A stretch of DNA of 64,000 nucleotides from Dryocosmus kuriphilus (lineage: Eukaryota; Arthropoda; Insecta; Hymenoptera; Cynipidae): the NCBI GenBank assembly GCA_038277395.1, contig CM076195.1:23956327-24020326 (forward strand), given 5' to 3'. The notes beneath the pieces were generated by a model. That model saw only the letters and a program-made list of their open reading frames with translations, made no database searches and was not told where the DNA came from. A program made the translations under genes and the position numbers. The stretch's first letter is position 1; each line of letters starts with the position of its first letter. Below are positions 45,376 through 57,077 of the stretch, piece by piece.

Positions 45376-48300
45376 ATGGCCAGGTCGGGCGTCTCCATGT
45401 TTCAGATAAACTTGCACCATAGCAAAGGCGCCTCGCCAGTCTTAGCCAGGCGCATGGCAGTGGCGCAGATAGGTATAGCTCTAATCCAAGAACCTTGGTT
45501 ATACAAAGAAAGGATTTGTGGCCCAGGACGCCCTGGTTCTTTATATAAGCGGCCAAGCGAAAAAGCACCCAGGGCATGCATAGTCCTTAAGGGTATGGAT
45601 GCGATATTGGTACCTAAACACTGCTCCAGGGACCTTGTCGTTATCAAGTTAAGGCTTAGGGGCATGCGTGGAGAAAGGCTAGAAGTGTATGTTGCCTCAG
45701 CGTACTTTCCGGGCGAAGCGGTGGGGGCCCCAACTCCTTTAGAGGTGGGGGGTTCTTATACAGCACTGTCAGGAGAATGAAATCCCTCTGTTGCTGGGGT
45801 GCGATGCGAACGCTCACCATGTGGTGTGGGGGAGCACGAACATCAATAATAGAGGAAGAGATCTTATAGAATACTTAGCTGGTACTGAGCTGGAGATACT
45901 AAATAGAGGTAATGTACCTACATTCCAGAACAAAAACAGGAGTGAGGTTCTCGACCTGACTCTATGCTCGGGAAAACTGAGGGGCAGGGTAGTGGGATGG
46001 AGAGTCTCCGATGAGGAGTCTCTCTCATACCACAAATACATCTTGTTTCAGTTGGCCCTAAGAAAACCGGAGGTTTCGAAGATCAGAAATCCCAGGAACA
46101 CACTTTGGGACTTTTATAAAGAGGAACTCAAAGACAGGTTCGTGGAGTTTCCTACGAGGTATGGAACCATAGACGAATTAGAACATGCTGCGGATTTTTT
46201 TCAGAGAGCTTTGATAAAATCTTATGAGAATAACTGCCCTATGAGCACAATAAAATCTAGGAAAGGAGCCGAGTGGTGGAATAACCACTTTGAGAGGCTA
46301 AGGAAAAAGACTAGCGCATTGTGTAATAGAGCAAACAAAACTAAACTCCCGTCGGACTGGGACAGGTATAAACTGGCCCAGACTGACTGTAAGGAATAAA
46401 TAAGGAGAGACAAACGAGATGGATGAACTGGCTTCTGTGAAGACACAAGAGATATCTCGGGCACAGCGAGGCTTCACAAGATCCTGGGGAAAGACCCGGA
46501 AGCTCACCTCGGACTCATAAGGCTCGAAAATGGCGAGCTTGCAGGGGATGAAGAAACAAGTCTGAATCGCCTGAAGGAAGTTCACTTTCCAGGCTTTCAG
46601 AGAAACAAAACGACTAGCAAGAGGAGCGCCTGGGCCTAAGGAGAGAGAAGGCCGACTGGCGATTCGCAGCAAAGGTCGTGGATTGTAAGAAGGAATTGGC
46701 TGTTAAATCCTTCTGCTCCTATAAGTCACCGGGGGAGGATGGGGTGTTTCTAGTGCTGCTACAAAAGGGCATGAATTGCGTCATCGCCCTGTTGATAAAA
46801 CTGTTCAGGGCCAGTATAGCATGGAAGAACGGCAGGGTAGTCTTTCTGCCCAAACCGGGTAGAGGGGCTACATCGCTGCGAAAGATTTTAGACCAATCAG
46901 CTTGACGTCTTTCATCCTGAAGACGGTAGAGAAGTTGGTCGAGAGATACATCAGGGATGAGGTGCTTCTAACCTCCCCGTTGCACCAAGGGCAGCACACT
47001 TTTCAGGCGGGCTGCTGGGTAGAAACAGCGCTTCACGCTGCTGTGACAAAAGTGGAGCAACAGCTCGAACAAGAAGGATATGCGGTGGGCACCTTCCTGG
47101 ATATAGAGGGTGCCTTCAGCAATACCCCCTCCCCCCAGAAGTCATCTGTCGGGAGGCCACAAGGTGCGGCGTGCCAAGACAGCTAGTATACTGGATAAGG
47201 AGTATGCTGCACGGGAGGCATCTCGAAACCAGATGGGGTAATGGCCGGGTAGGGGGAGTGGCACTATGAGGATGCCCACAGGGGGGCGTGTTGTCACCCC
47301 TCCTGTGGTGCATTGTGGTTGACAGTCTCCTAAGATGGTTGAATGAAAAAGGGTATTACACTCTAGGCTACGCGGATGACTTTGTGATCCTAGTCAGGGG
47401 ATCTCATCTAGATATACTGATAGGGCTCACGAGGTCGGCGCTGCAAATCGTAGAGCTGTGGTGCGATAGCGCAGGGCTCTCAGTTAACCGGAGAAGACCA
47501 GTTTGGTAATATTCACGAGGAAATACACAAGGTGCCGAAAGTGGAGACTCCTGCATTCCGTGGCAAGAGCCTAATGACCTCAGACTCGGTTAAGTATGTG
47601 AGGGTCATCCTGAATAGTAGACTTAACTGGGCGAAGCATCTGAAAGCGCAATGTAGAAGATTCATTACGACCTTTTGGACGTGTAGAAGAGTCTTTGGAA
47701 TGACGTGGGGGTTGGGGCCTAAAATAATAGCCTGGATATACACCATGGTCCTCAAACCGAGACTTTCATACACAGCAGTGGTTTGGTGGCCACGAGTAGA
47801 GCTCAAAACGACGCAGGAAAGACTGCAATGATTAAAAACGCTAGCGTTCAGGGGGATAACAGGGGCAATGGGGACGACGCCGACAGCGGCGCTGTCCTAC
47901 TTGCTCTGCGACGAACCACTGCACATTGCGATAACGGCTGGGGTGGCTCGAGCGATGAGCCGGTTAGTCAGTGCGAAAAGATGGACTCGGGGGACTAGAC
48001 ATACAAGGTTCCCAGAGGATATCACCGCAATACCATTCTTAGGAATGAGATATGATAAAATAACAATACGCTTCAATTTCACTAAAGCCTTCCGAATCCT
48101 TATTCCAAGTAGGGACGAATGTCAGGTGGAGGGTAACCCACTCTTCCAATGGAAAATCTGGTATACAGACGGATCCAAGGAGGAAGGGGGTGCAGGAGCA
48201 GAAATATATGACAGCGCTAGAAGAAAAGGGATGGAAATCCCACTTGGACAGCATGCCACCGTCTTTCAGGCGGAGGTCTCAGCTGTACTTTAATGTGCTG

Positions 48301-48937
48301 AGGCACTCATAAAAGAAAACGCGGCCGGCCGACAGATCACAATCTGCGCGGACAGCCAGGCAAGGTTAACTGCAGTTGGAAAACCAGATATAACATCAGA
48401 ACTGGTTTGGGAATGCAAAAGAGCATTAAATCATCTATCAGAGAAAAAGAAAGTAATACTCATGTGGGTCCCTGGTCACAAAGGGTTCAACGAAAATGAG
48501 AAGGCGGACCAGTCGGCAAAGAATGGTGCAGCAAAAAGGTTAGTTGTCCCGGAACCGGTACTGGGACTAGCGTCGTGCTGCATGGGGTTGGCCATTAAAA
48601 CTGGATCCAAAATAGATGCTGGAAATACTGGGAACAGACGAAGGGATGTAGGCAGGCCAAAGCCATCCTGGGCTATGAGTACAGGATGGACAGGGCCACA
48701 GAAATTCTGAAGTTACCCAAGAAAGATACTAGAACTATGGTATACATGCTAACAGGGCATAACCATATGAACTATCACAAACACAAGATGGGACTCAGTC
48801 CCACAGCAGAGTGCAGAAAGTGCGGTGCGGATGAGGAGTCGTCCCTACATGTATTCTGCCAATGTCCGGCACTTGCCGGGTTTCGGAAACAAGTCCTTGG
48901 GGATCATTTCATGGAACCGGGGATATCACAACGCTAA
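45376..48937 (+). pseudogene. LOA/I-like LINE ORF2 (endonuclease, RT, RNase H), broken
   Basis: An ATG at 45376 follows the ORF1 stop by seven bases. The endonuclease (45376-46090) shows QINLHHSKGA, IQEPWLYK and LGCDANAHH. The RT (46680-47800) shows YKSPGEDGV, FLDIEGAF (about 47095) and YADD at 47369-47380. The RNase H (48150-48540) has WYTDGS, the Glu in FQAEVSAV, CADSQ and a final GHKGFNENEKAD. The end carries CRKCGADEESSLHVFCQC (about 48818). Frame changes near 45770, 46400, 46900, 47120 and 47500 and a stop at 48291 break it. Confidence 0.88.
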
Positions 48938-49624
48938 AAATGGGCGACATACTAGACTTCATCCAGAGGTCTGGGATGGTTCATTAATAGCAGACATATA
49001 ATGGAAAGGCACAATGGACCTAGTCTGAGCGCCAGGGGGAGGGGTTTTAGTCGATAAAAATCCGACACTACCCCAACTGGGATGTCTTATGCAAGATTTC
49101 CCCTCCTCCAACCACCACAAAAAAAGGGGGTAAGTTCTCGCAGCATTTTAGTAACAAATGTAGATATTTTTATAATTTCATTCCTGGTGAAACATGGTGC
49201 AAAAATGTCGAATAATTTAAAAAATGGCCAAATATTTATAACAATTTCTTTTATAAAAATGAATGTGTACCATATTTCAATAAAATTTTAGAATACTTAT
49301 GAAATTATTAATATTTTTCATTTTTAAAATAAATATACAGATTTAAGTTTATGTTCATTTATTTACTTATACTCTCTCCCTTTAACGGGTTTGACAGTCT
49401 TCACAACATCATTACATATGTTTACAATCCAATTCCTTAACCTATATTTTCCCTTATCGTTCTCTTACACTATTGCATACATATTTTCTTATCCTATTCT
49501 TAACTTTATACTTAAACTTAAACGCTTGCGATCGAGACCAGGACTTCCGTTTCCTCTTACCTTTGCCAACCTATCATTGGTAATTACTTTTTCGGTTCTA
49601 CTTTATATTTTTAACATCTTTAAA

Positions 49625-52620
49625 CTACATCATGCGACCTTTTCTTTCTCTTAACTTTTCCAGCTTCTTTATCCATCCCTCTCCCTGTCCATTCCCATTC
49701 AGAATCTCTTTCACTCTCTCTTCCAAACTTTTCCATTCTCCTTCGTCTCCTGTAAATCTCTCTAACACATGCACCCATGTTTCCTGTTCATACCCACATA
49801 CTCTACAACTATTTTCTTCCTCATTCATCCAGTACCTACACTCTCTTACACCCTCTCCCAATTCTAAATCTTATCACTCTGTTCAATTTACTCTCTTTCT
49901 TTATCCTTCCCAGATACTCTGGCTCTCCTTCCCACTTCACCATCCTGTAACAACTGTTGTACCTCGACTCCAAGATTTTTGTCCATCTTTTCTCACCTTG
50001 TCTACCCAGAATATCTTCCTCTATTCCTTGCCATTCTCTACTCCCCACATTCATTCTCCATTCTCTCCTCCTTGCGTACATTTCTCTTTCCCATTTTTCG
50101 ACCGCCACATATTCCTCCTTCTTTCTTAGTCTTCTATCTCCCTTAAACACGCTTGTGCTACCTTACTTCCTTCCCCCCACCTTAGCTTTTCCTCGAAATT
50201 CCATACCCTTTTTAGTTGCCTTACCACCATTTTTTCTCGGCCTAACTCTTCCCTCAGCATATAACCTGGACAGCTCCATCCTAACCCCATGACCCATCTC
50301 AGAAATCTCTCCTGCATGCTTTCTACTCTCTTATATTCCTTCCATCCCCATATTTCCGTTCCATAACTTACCACTGACCACACTAACACATCAAACCTCC
50401 ACACTCTTATTCTCCAGTCATCCTTGAACCTCCTCTTTCCTATGCCCTACACTTGGCCCATTAACTTGCTTCCACATTCCAATCTCTTTCTCACCTGCAG
50501 TTCGTTTCCTTCTCCTGTTTCGAACCAAAAGCCTAAGTAATGAAACTCTTCTACCATTTCCACCACCTTGCCATTCATCTTCCATTCATACTCTATTTTA
50601 CACTTTCTCTTTCTAAAACACATCATCTTCGTTTTATTCACATTCACCGTTAAATCTTTTTCTCATACTCTTCAACTATTCTCATCATTAAACTCATCTC
50701 TCTTTCATCATCTGCTCCTAACACTCTATCGTCGGCGTATGCTAGCGAATATAGCTTGCCATTTCCCAGCTTCGTTCCTCCTTTCCCTTTCCTTGCCAAT
50801 TTTTTCTCCAATTCTGCCAAAAGAATACCGAACAGTAGCAGGCTCAGCGGACATCCCTGCCTCAAACCCCTTCCCGTCCAAAACTCCTCTCCTTTCTTTT
50901 TTCTTATTCTTACCTTCATCCTAGTTTCTACAAATATTTCTTTTATCCTCTCTACCAGACTTTCTTCTATTCCTCTTTCTTTCAAGGCCTTCCAAAGCAC
51001 CCTTCTATTGACCGAGTCAAACGCTGCTTTCAAGTCTACAAATATTGCGACCAGTTTCCATTTCTTCTGACCTAGGTTCCTATTCACTAAATAGTTGAGC
51101 ATTTATATATTGTCTGTTGTCTCCATCCCTTCCTAAAACCTGTTTGGTTGTGTGGTATACTCTTTTTCTCTTCGATCTGTCTTTCCAATATTTTCCTGAT
51201 CAACTCTGTATGAACTTTATATCCTACAGACATGAGTGTGATACCTCTATAATCCTGCACATTTTTTCCTTCTCCTTTCTTACTCAGTGGCACTACCAGC
51301 CCTGTCCTCCACTCTTCCGGCCATCCTTCTCCTTTCCATACCTTATTACATATACTCCACATCTCTACTCTCACCCTTTCCCCACCATATTTCAGTACTT
51401 CATTCTCTATGCCGTCCTCCCCTGTTGCTTTATTTCCTTTTAACTTTGCGATTGCTTCATTTATCTCCTCTCTACTTATCTCGTTTACTCCGTCCTCTTC
51501 CCCTGCAACTACCTTCCACCCTTCTCCGCGCACCCTATTTCCCACACCTCCTAGCAATACCTTAAAGTATTCTGTCCACTATTTCATCTCTATTTCCTCG
51601 TTTATGCCTTTTCTTCCTCCCATTTCCTTATTTATCACTTCCCATTCCCTCTCTTCCTTCACCGCTTTCTCAACCTCTTTTACGTACCTTTATTTCTCCT
51701 TTTGCTTCTTTTCACTCAACAATCTCCCATGCTCTCTTGTCCTCCTATTGTACTCTTCTTTCTCCAGTTCTCCACTCCTCCATTTTCAAAGACATTCTTT
51801 CATATTCACATTACTCACTCTGCATTCCTCATCTCACCACCCTCTCTTACCTTTTTCTGCTTCGTTTAGGGGTCTCACCTCGTCTCTAATCTTTTCGACC
51901 ACCTCTTTAAGCTTTTCTATCATCTTATCTATTCGTTCTTCTTCCATTTCTCCCCAATCCTCATTTTGCATTTTTTCTGTGAATTCTCTTAACTTATCCT
52001 GCCCCCATCCCCCTATTTTCAATTTTATTTCCCCAGTTTCTCTCTTATTCCCTCTTTCGCGCTTTGATCCTCCCCCTCTTAATGTTGCTGTCAGTGGGGA
52101 AGTGTTCGGACTCTATCTCCTTCTCTACTTTCATTCTAACCATCAACTTCCTGATACTCTCTTCTGCTAGAATGTAATCGATTACCGTGTCTCCTTTACC
52201 TATAAACGTAAATTCTCCCTTTTCATCCCCTCTTGTATTGCCATTACATATGAACCATCCGGCCTCTCCTATCAGGTTTAGAAGCGTTTTCCCCTCTCAG
52301 TCTGTTTCCCTGTGCCTCGAGTTTCTCATAAATACCTCGTTTTCTTCATCCCACATCTCTCCCCCTTGTTCTGCAGTCCAAGCATTCAGGTCCCCTCCAG
52401 TTAACACCAAATCCCCCTCTTTATTCTCTGTCCATCTTCTTATTACATTCCATCCTTCTTCCTCTCCCTTTCTCCTATATACGCATACAATGTTCACTCT
52501 TACTTTTCCCACTCTTATTTTTCGCTACATTTTTCCCTCTTTTTCTTCCGCGTTGTCACGTTCTTCCTCCTCTACTACCAATTCTTTAACCCTGACACAT
52601 TCTAAAATACTACCTTCACT
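49625..52620 (-). pseudogene. LINE A copy 3 ORF2 (APE endonuclease and RT), broken
   Basis: The endonuclease is in fragments around 52600-52100, with GGDLNAWT near 52395. The RT fingers (51557-51087) hold QDYRGITLMS. The palm (51102-50650) has VDLKAAFDSVN (about 51035), GCPLS near 50860 and YADD at 50728-50739. The C-terminal part continues to the Cys/His motif (CRVC...H) near 49800 and the stop at 49625. Stops and frame changes near 51110, 50650, 50440 and 50126 inactivate it. Confidence 0.85.
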
Positions 52621-52737
52621 TCTCTCTTTTTGTCTTTTCCTACATTATTTCTTCCCTTTAATTCCCTTTTCCGTGTGGAAACCCCCCCGCCGCCACAGTG
52701 TCATCATTATTTACATCGTTTCTTCCCCCCTCCTCCG

Positions 52738-53996
52738 TCATTTTTCTGCCTTCTTCAGTTCCTTAACTTTCTCATCCCATATGTACACCTCTCCATTTGC
52801 CCACATCCTACCTTTCCCAGTCCTTACCCTGGCTCCTTTCTTCCTCTCAACCCATGCCCTTTGTTCTATTTGCCACCTCCTTTTTCTCTCCTTCCATGTC
52901 AGGTCTTCTTCAGTTCTTTCCCTTCTTCCCCTCAATAATTTGTTCTCCTGCATTATTTTCTTTTTCTCCTCATTTCCTATTTTTACTAGAAACATTCCTT
53001 CTTTTCCTTCCTTCGCTCCACCTATTCTCTTCACTCCTTCTATCCTTACCTGTATTCCAATATCTCTTATTAGATTTTTTATTTCCGCTTCCCCTGTTTC
53101 ACTTTCCACTTTCAAACACTTAACTATGATGTTATTTTTCCTCTTTGCCCTTTCTTCCCCTTCCATTTTTCTTTTAATCTCACACAATCTCGTATTCAAT
53201 CTTTCATTCACGTTTCGCATGTTCCCATCACTCCCTTTTGTTACTTCTATTCTCTCTGTTTCCTACCCTGTATGCTCGTTCCTGATTTCTAGTTTTCTTA
53301 CCCGTTCTTCCAACTGTTCTATCTCGTTTTTCCTATGCTCTTCAACCTCTCCCTGTCTATTCTCTATACTCTCTAAATTCTCCCATACCTTGTCTTTCTC
53401 CTCTTTCCATAGTTTATCCCACTGTTCTCTTACTTCTCTCACTTCCCTCCTTACTTCTCTCACTTCCCTCCTTACGTCATTTCCCTGCCTGCTCATGTCA
53501 TCAAGTCTCCGCCTTGTTTCCTCTCTAAATCCTTTTATAAGGGCTTTCAATTTTTCAAACATCTCTCCATCCCCCCTATCTCTTTCAGGAGTTTTCCGTT
53601 TTATCCTAACTTTCTTATTATCCTTGTCTCTTTCTAGCTCATCATCCCTTTCTTCTCTTTTTCCTTTTTCCTCCCCCTTACTGCTGGTCGTGCTCACATT
53701 TTTCGCCATTCATTTAAGCTCCTATTTGAGCCCGCGCTACCCAGCCTGTTAAGGCGCTGTAAGGTTGAGGGTCTCACACGTCTTATAGCCGTCCCTGGTT
53801 CCTTTCTGGCTCTCATCCCCTCTCTGTCCGGCGTTAAAGACCCTTCCTCACCGCTGCTGTCACTACGCTCCACGTCCTCTTTCCCCCCACTAGCCACGCT
53901 TCCATTCTAATCCACTCTTACTTCCTGCCGTTCTGTGCGTTTGTCCGGTAACTGTTGCCCTCTGGCGTCAGTTTTTGAAATTCTAACCGTCGGCAT
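52738..53996 (-). pseudogene. LINE A copy 3 ORF1 (RNA-binding protein), broken
   Basis: The ATG at 53996 corresponds to that of copy 1. The acidic N-terminus (53897-53694) and the coiled coil (53709-53263) lie in different frames. The RRM region and C-terminal domain (53220-52738) contain NNIIVKCLKVE near 53135. A small internal repeat of VRREVREVRREVREV at about 53440-53490 is visible, where copy 1 has only VRGEVREVRQ. It is inactive. Confidence 0.75.
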
Positions 53997-54418
53997 CCTA
54001 CCTTATCCTGTGCTTCGTGACGTTTCCCGCCTTGTACTCTTACCGCTCACCCTACCTCACACACCTAACCTCAACTACTCACACACTCTCTCTCTCCAAC
54101 TTCCACTTCACACTGCTTAACTTCACCCTTCTTCCACCACTCCTGATCTCCACACTCACTACCCTTCCTGCCTCCACACACGCTTATACCCTTCACCAAA
54201 GCCAAAAAACCAAGACCCGACACAAAAGAGTTTTCTCGCGTTCGGTACCGGAAACCAAATTTAAGTTTATGTGTTTTACAATTAAAATAAAATTGTAAAA
54301 AGTAAATTCTGTGATGCTGAGATCAGCATTTTAAGACATTAAAGGTTTTGTAAAGTTTTCATATAAGTATAAAGAAAGCATGTAGGGTCAAGTTAATAAC
54401 TTTTCGGTTATTATATAA

Positions 54419-54945
54419 GGGGCCGTGCACAAAATACGTCACACGTTTTGGGGGGCGGGGGGGTTCAGAAAATTGTGACGTTGTGTGACATGGGGGGAGG
54501 GGGGTCTACCCTAAGCGTGACGTAACACATTTTTTGCTTAAAAATTAATTTTCTTTATATTTGATCAATTTTTTTTAATTTCGCGGGTCCACAATGACTT
54601 TTTATGTTGAGCGCACTGCTCTCCGCATGATTGCCAACGTTGGCGAATTTTGGCAAACCTTTTCTGTCGCTTGTTCACAGGTATGAACAGCTGTATTTTT
54701 GTTGTTTCATAAATTTCGATATTGTCAAGTTTAATTAGTCTGAGAAGTATGAACGATCCCAGTAGTTCGTATTCTCGTTTTTACGAGGCTTACAAAAAAG
54801 TGATTACTGAAAATTTGATAGAAAAACATGTGTGACGTGACGTGAAGAGGGGGGGGGGGGGTCTAAGATTTGTGACGATGTGTGACATGGGGGGGAGGGG
54901 TTCCAAATGGCTAAAAATCGCGTGACGTATTATGTGCACGGCCCC
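54419..54945. mobile_element. MITE with TAA duplication, Harbinger-like
   Basis: A 527-bp element with inverted ends GGGGCCGTGCAC and GTGCACGGCCCC, each followed inward by a TACGTCAC-like word. It is flanked by TAA (54416-54418 and 54946-54948). A three-base TAA target duplication suits the PIF/Harbinger superfamily; the assignment is inference. Two G-rich runs are internal. The left arm of the giant repeat shows the empty site. There is no ORF. Confidence 0.8.
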
Positions 54946-54963
54946 TAACTGACTGAAATTCCC

Positions 54964-55887
54964 CTTGCGGAAAATTCTGATAGGAAGGGCAGTACACGGC
55001 CTATAATGATTTTCCTGTAATGAATTTCTTGTAATTTTTTCGGAATTACAGGAAAATTATTAGAGGAAAAGCATTACAGAGAAAGTATTACATGAAAAAT
55101 TAAAAATTAATAAATAATATTGAAATATGAAAAGAATGAATGATAAAATTAATGAAAATGTAAAAGAATGTTTATTGCGGATCATTTATTTCACAGTACA
55201 TAAAACTTCGGTTATTTATATTTATATAAATAACAATTTAAATAACTCTATAGAAATATTTAAATTGTTATTTATCTGAATTCAACTATAACATTTTCGT
55301 TTGAAAATTCATCTTTTATAGTTTAGAATTCCACTATTTTGTTAAAAATTACTCTTCTTTTAGTTAAAAACGAATATATTTTGCTGAAAATCATTTTTTG
55401 TAAGCTCATCTTCTTTAGGTGGAAATTCAACTGTTTTATTGAAATTATTTTTTTTGGCGTTGATAGTTCAACTGTTTTTATTTTTGTTTGAGAATTTTTC
55501 CTTATTATAAATTCAGGAGTTATATTTTTGTCCGAAACCCCTTATTTTTTTCGGTTTAAAATTTAACCATTTTTGGTTGAAAAATATTTTTTGGTTCAAA
55601 TCAACTATAATACTTTTTTTGGGAATTCCTCTTTTTTGGATGAAAATGCGACTATTTTGTTAAAAACTGGCCTTTTTTTAGTTAAAAATTAAGTTATTGT
55701 GTTGAAAATAAATTTTTTATTGTAAATTCATCTTTCTGAGGTGCCCTAAAATTTTTTTAAAATGTCAAAGAATCACTTAAAATCTTTTGAAATTTCTAAA
55801 AATATTTTAAAATCTATTAACATGCTTTTAAATCTTTTTAAAACTCTTTAAATTTAAAATCATTTTAAGTCTCTTGAAATACTTTAA
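54964..55887. other. AT-rich region, no gene
   Basis: A small imperfect hairpin around CCTGTAAT...ATTACAGG (55014-55064) is visible. From about 55740 the sequence passes into the TTGAAAT/TTTAAAAT satellite. Confidence 0.5.
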
Positions 55888-56362
55888 GGCTGTTGGCCGA
55901 GGTGTCGAAAAATAGGTTAGAAATGTGTTGTCGCCTTAATTCCTATTCAATTCCATCTGTTTTCGTATATACGACTTATGTATTTTAAAGAGACACTTTG
56001 CAAAAAAATTTCCTGAACCCGGAAGGGGTTCACAGTTGTATGAGGTGCGCTTAGTATACAGTTTCCCGAAAAAAGTAAAAATATCTGTGCTAAAATACGA
56101 TAATGGAAAACCATTGGAACTCTTTCTCTACTTCCCCTCATTTCAACACTTTTCCATTATCGTATTTTAGCACAGATATTTTTACTTTTTTCGGGAAACT
56201 GTATACTAAGCGCACCTCATACAACCGTGAACCCCTTCCGGGTTGAGGAAATTTTTTTGCAAAGTGTCTCTTTAAAATACATAAGTCGTATATACGAAAA
56301 CAGATGGAATTGAATAGGAATTAAGGCGACAGCACAGTTTTTTGACACCTCGGCCAGCAGCC
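55888..56362. mobile_element. Foldback MITE, near-perfect palindrome, TTAA duplication
   Basis: A 475-bp element whose two halves (55888-56108 and about 56150-56362) are almost exact reverse complements, leaving a loop of about 40 bases. Ends GGCTGTTGGCCGAGGTGTC and its inverse are flanked by TTAA (55884-55887 and 56363-56366). TTAA targets are used by piggyBac and Kolobok families. No protein is encoded. Confidence 0.88.
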
Positions 56363-56497
56363 TTAACGTAATTTAAAATCCCTTGAAATTGCCTAAAATC
56401 ACTTGAAATCGCTTATAATCCTTTCGAATTTTTAAAAAATATTTGAGATTTATTAAAAAATTTTGAAATTCATTCCAAATTCTTTAATAATAATTTA

Positions 56498-57077
56498 CGA
56501 TACAAGTGCGCAAAACAGGTGATTATTACGAGTGTGAAGTTTGCAGCATGAGCCATGGGCAAATGCTGCAACACACTCGTAATGATCACCTGTGTACGCA
56601 CGTGTGTCGTATACTATTTTTTGCAACACCCAACCGAAAAAGCGTATCAAAATAATATATGTAAATAAAATACAATGTATCACCTAACCTTATCTATAAA
56701 CGGCGCTCGTTGAAAGAACTGGACGCCTACTGCGAAATTTATTAAAAAGTTATAGGTTATGTTGCATTCAGTTTATATCACATAAATGAACTAAGTAAGT
56801 CAAATATATAATAAATTAGTATAGTAAATCCTGTTATTTACCTCAAGTTAATTACTCACTTAACTATGGTTGTGATTTAGCTCATCAATTCGCGAAGAAT
56901 GTGTAAAATTGTCACCCGTACATAATGGGCATACTTTACACACACGTGTGACGTCAGAGTGCATAATAACATTAAATTATGTACACGTACAGTGACGTCA
57001 CTGTGTTTTAAATACCTACTTTACACATAACTTTGGGGCACATGAAGTGCAACTTTGGAGGTGGGTATTGCAAAAAA
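56498..57077. mobile_element. Hairpin plus TIR-bounded insertion
   Basis: 56498-56611 folds into a hairpin with a stem of about 50 bp (ACGATACAAGTGCGC against its near complement, loop around GAGCCATGGGC). It is followed by a segment bounded by TTTTTTGCAACACCCA (56615-56631) and the inverse of it (about 57059-57077). Neither part resembles the surrounding satellite, so both are insertions. Superfamily and duplication are not clear. Confidence 0.55.

Larger units (their letters stand above)
44351..49128 (+). mobile_element. LOA/I-like LINE with RNase H domain
   Basis: A 4.8-kb non-LTR element flanked by the 13-bp duplication GGTAAGTTCTCGC (44338-44350 and 49129-49141). The left arm of the giant repeat supplies the empty site. 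ORF1, then APE endonuclease, RT, RNase H and a C-terminal Cys/His motif are present, and it ends in an A-rich tail. An RNase H after the RT is found in I, LOA and R1-related clades, and FLDIEGAF in the RT also fits. Several lesions inactivate it. Confidence 0.9.
49355..54258 (-). mobile_element. LINE family A, copy 3, full length
   Basis: A minus-strand copy of about 4.9 kb flanked by the exact 14-bp duplication ATTTAAGTTTATGT (49341-49354 and 54259-54272). The left arm of the giant repeat gives the empty site. It is close to copy 1 in sequence, roughly 93-95 per cent over the stretches compared by eye. The RT keeps YADD but the frames are broken. Confidence 0.93.
42567..54963 (-). repeat. 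Right arm of a giant inverted repeat, with three insertions
   Basis: The arm proper is 42567-44350, 49142-49354, 54273-54418 and 54946-54963. It is interrupted by a LOA/I-like LINE, LINE A copy 3 and a MITE. The inner part contains a 285-bp tandem duplication (42846-43430) that the left arm lacks. It also has a C16 run at 43913-43928 where the left arm has only G7. The pieces align with 42440 down to 39179 on the complement. Confidence 0.9.

Noticed and set aside
52187..53752. 521-codon plus-strand ORF
   Set aside because: It is antisense to LINE A copy 3 ORF1/ORF2, low in complexity (Ser, Phe, Leu, Pro) and explained by the purine skew of the sense strand.
54449..54900. G-quadruplex-type regulatory element in the MITE
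   Set aside because: G runs exist, but they are part of the MITE sequence and nothing nearby suggests a regulated gene.
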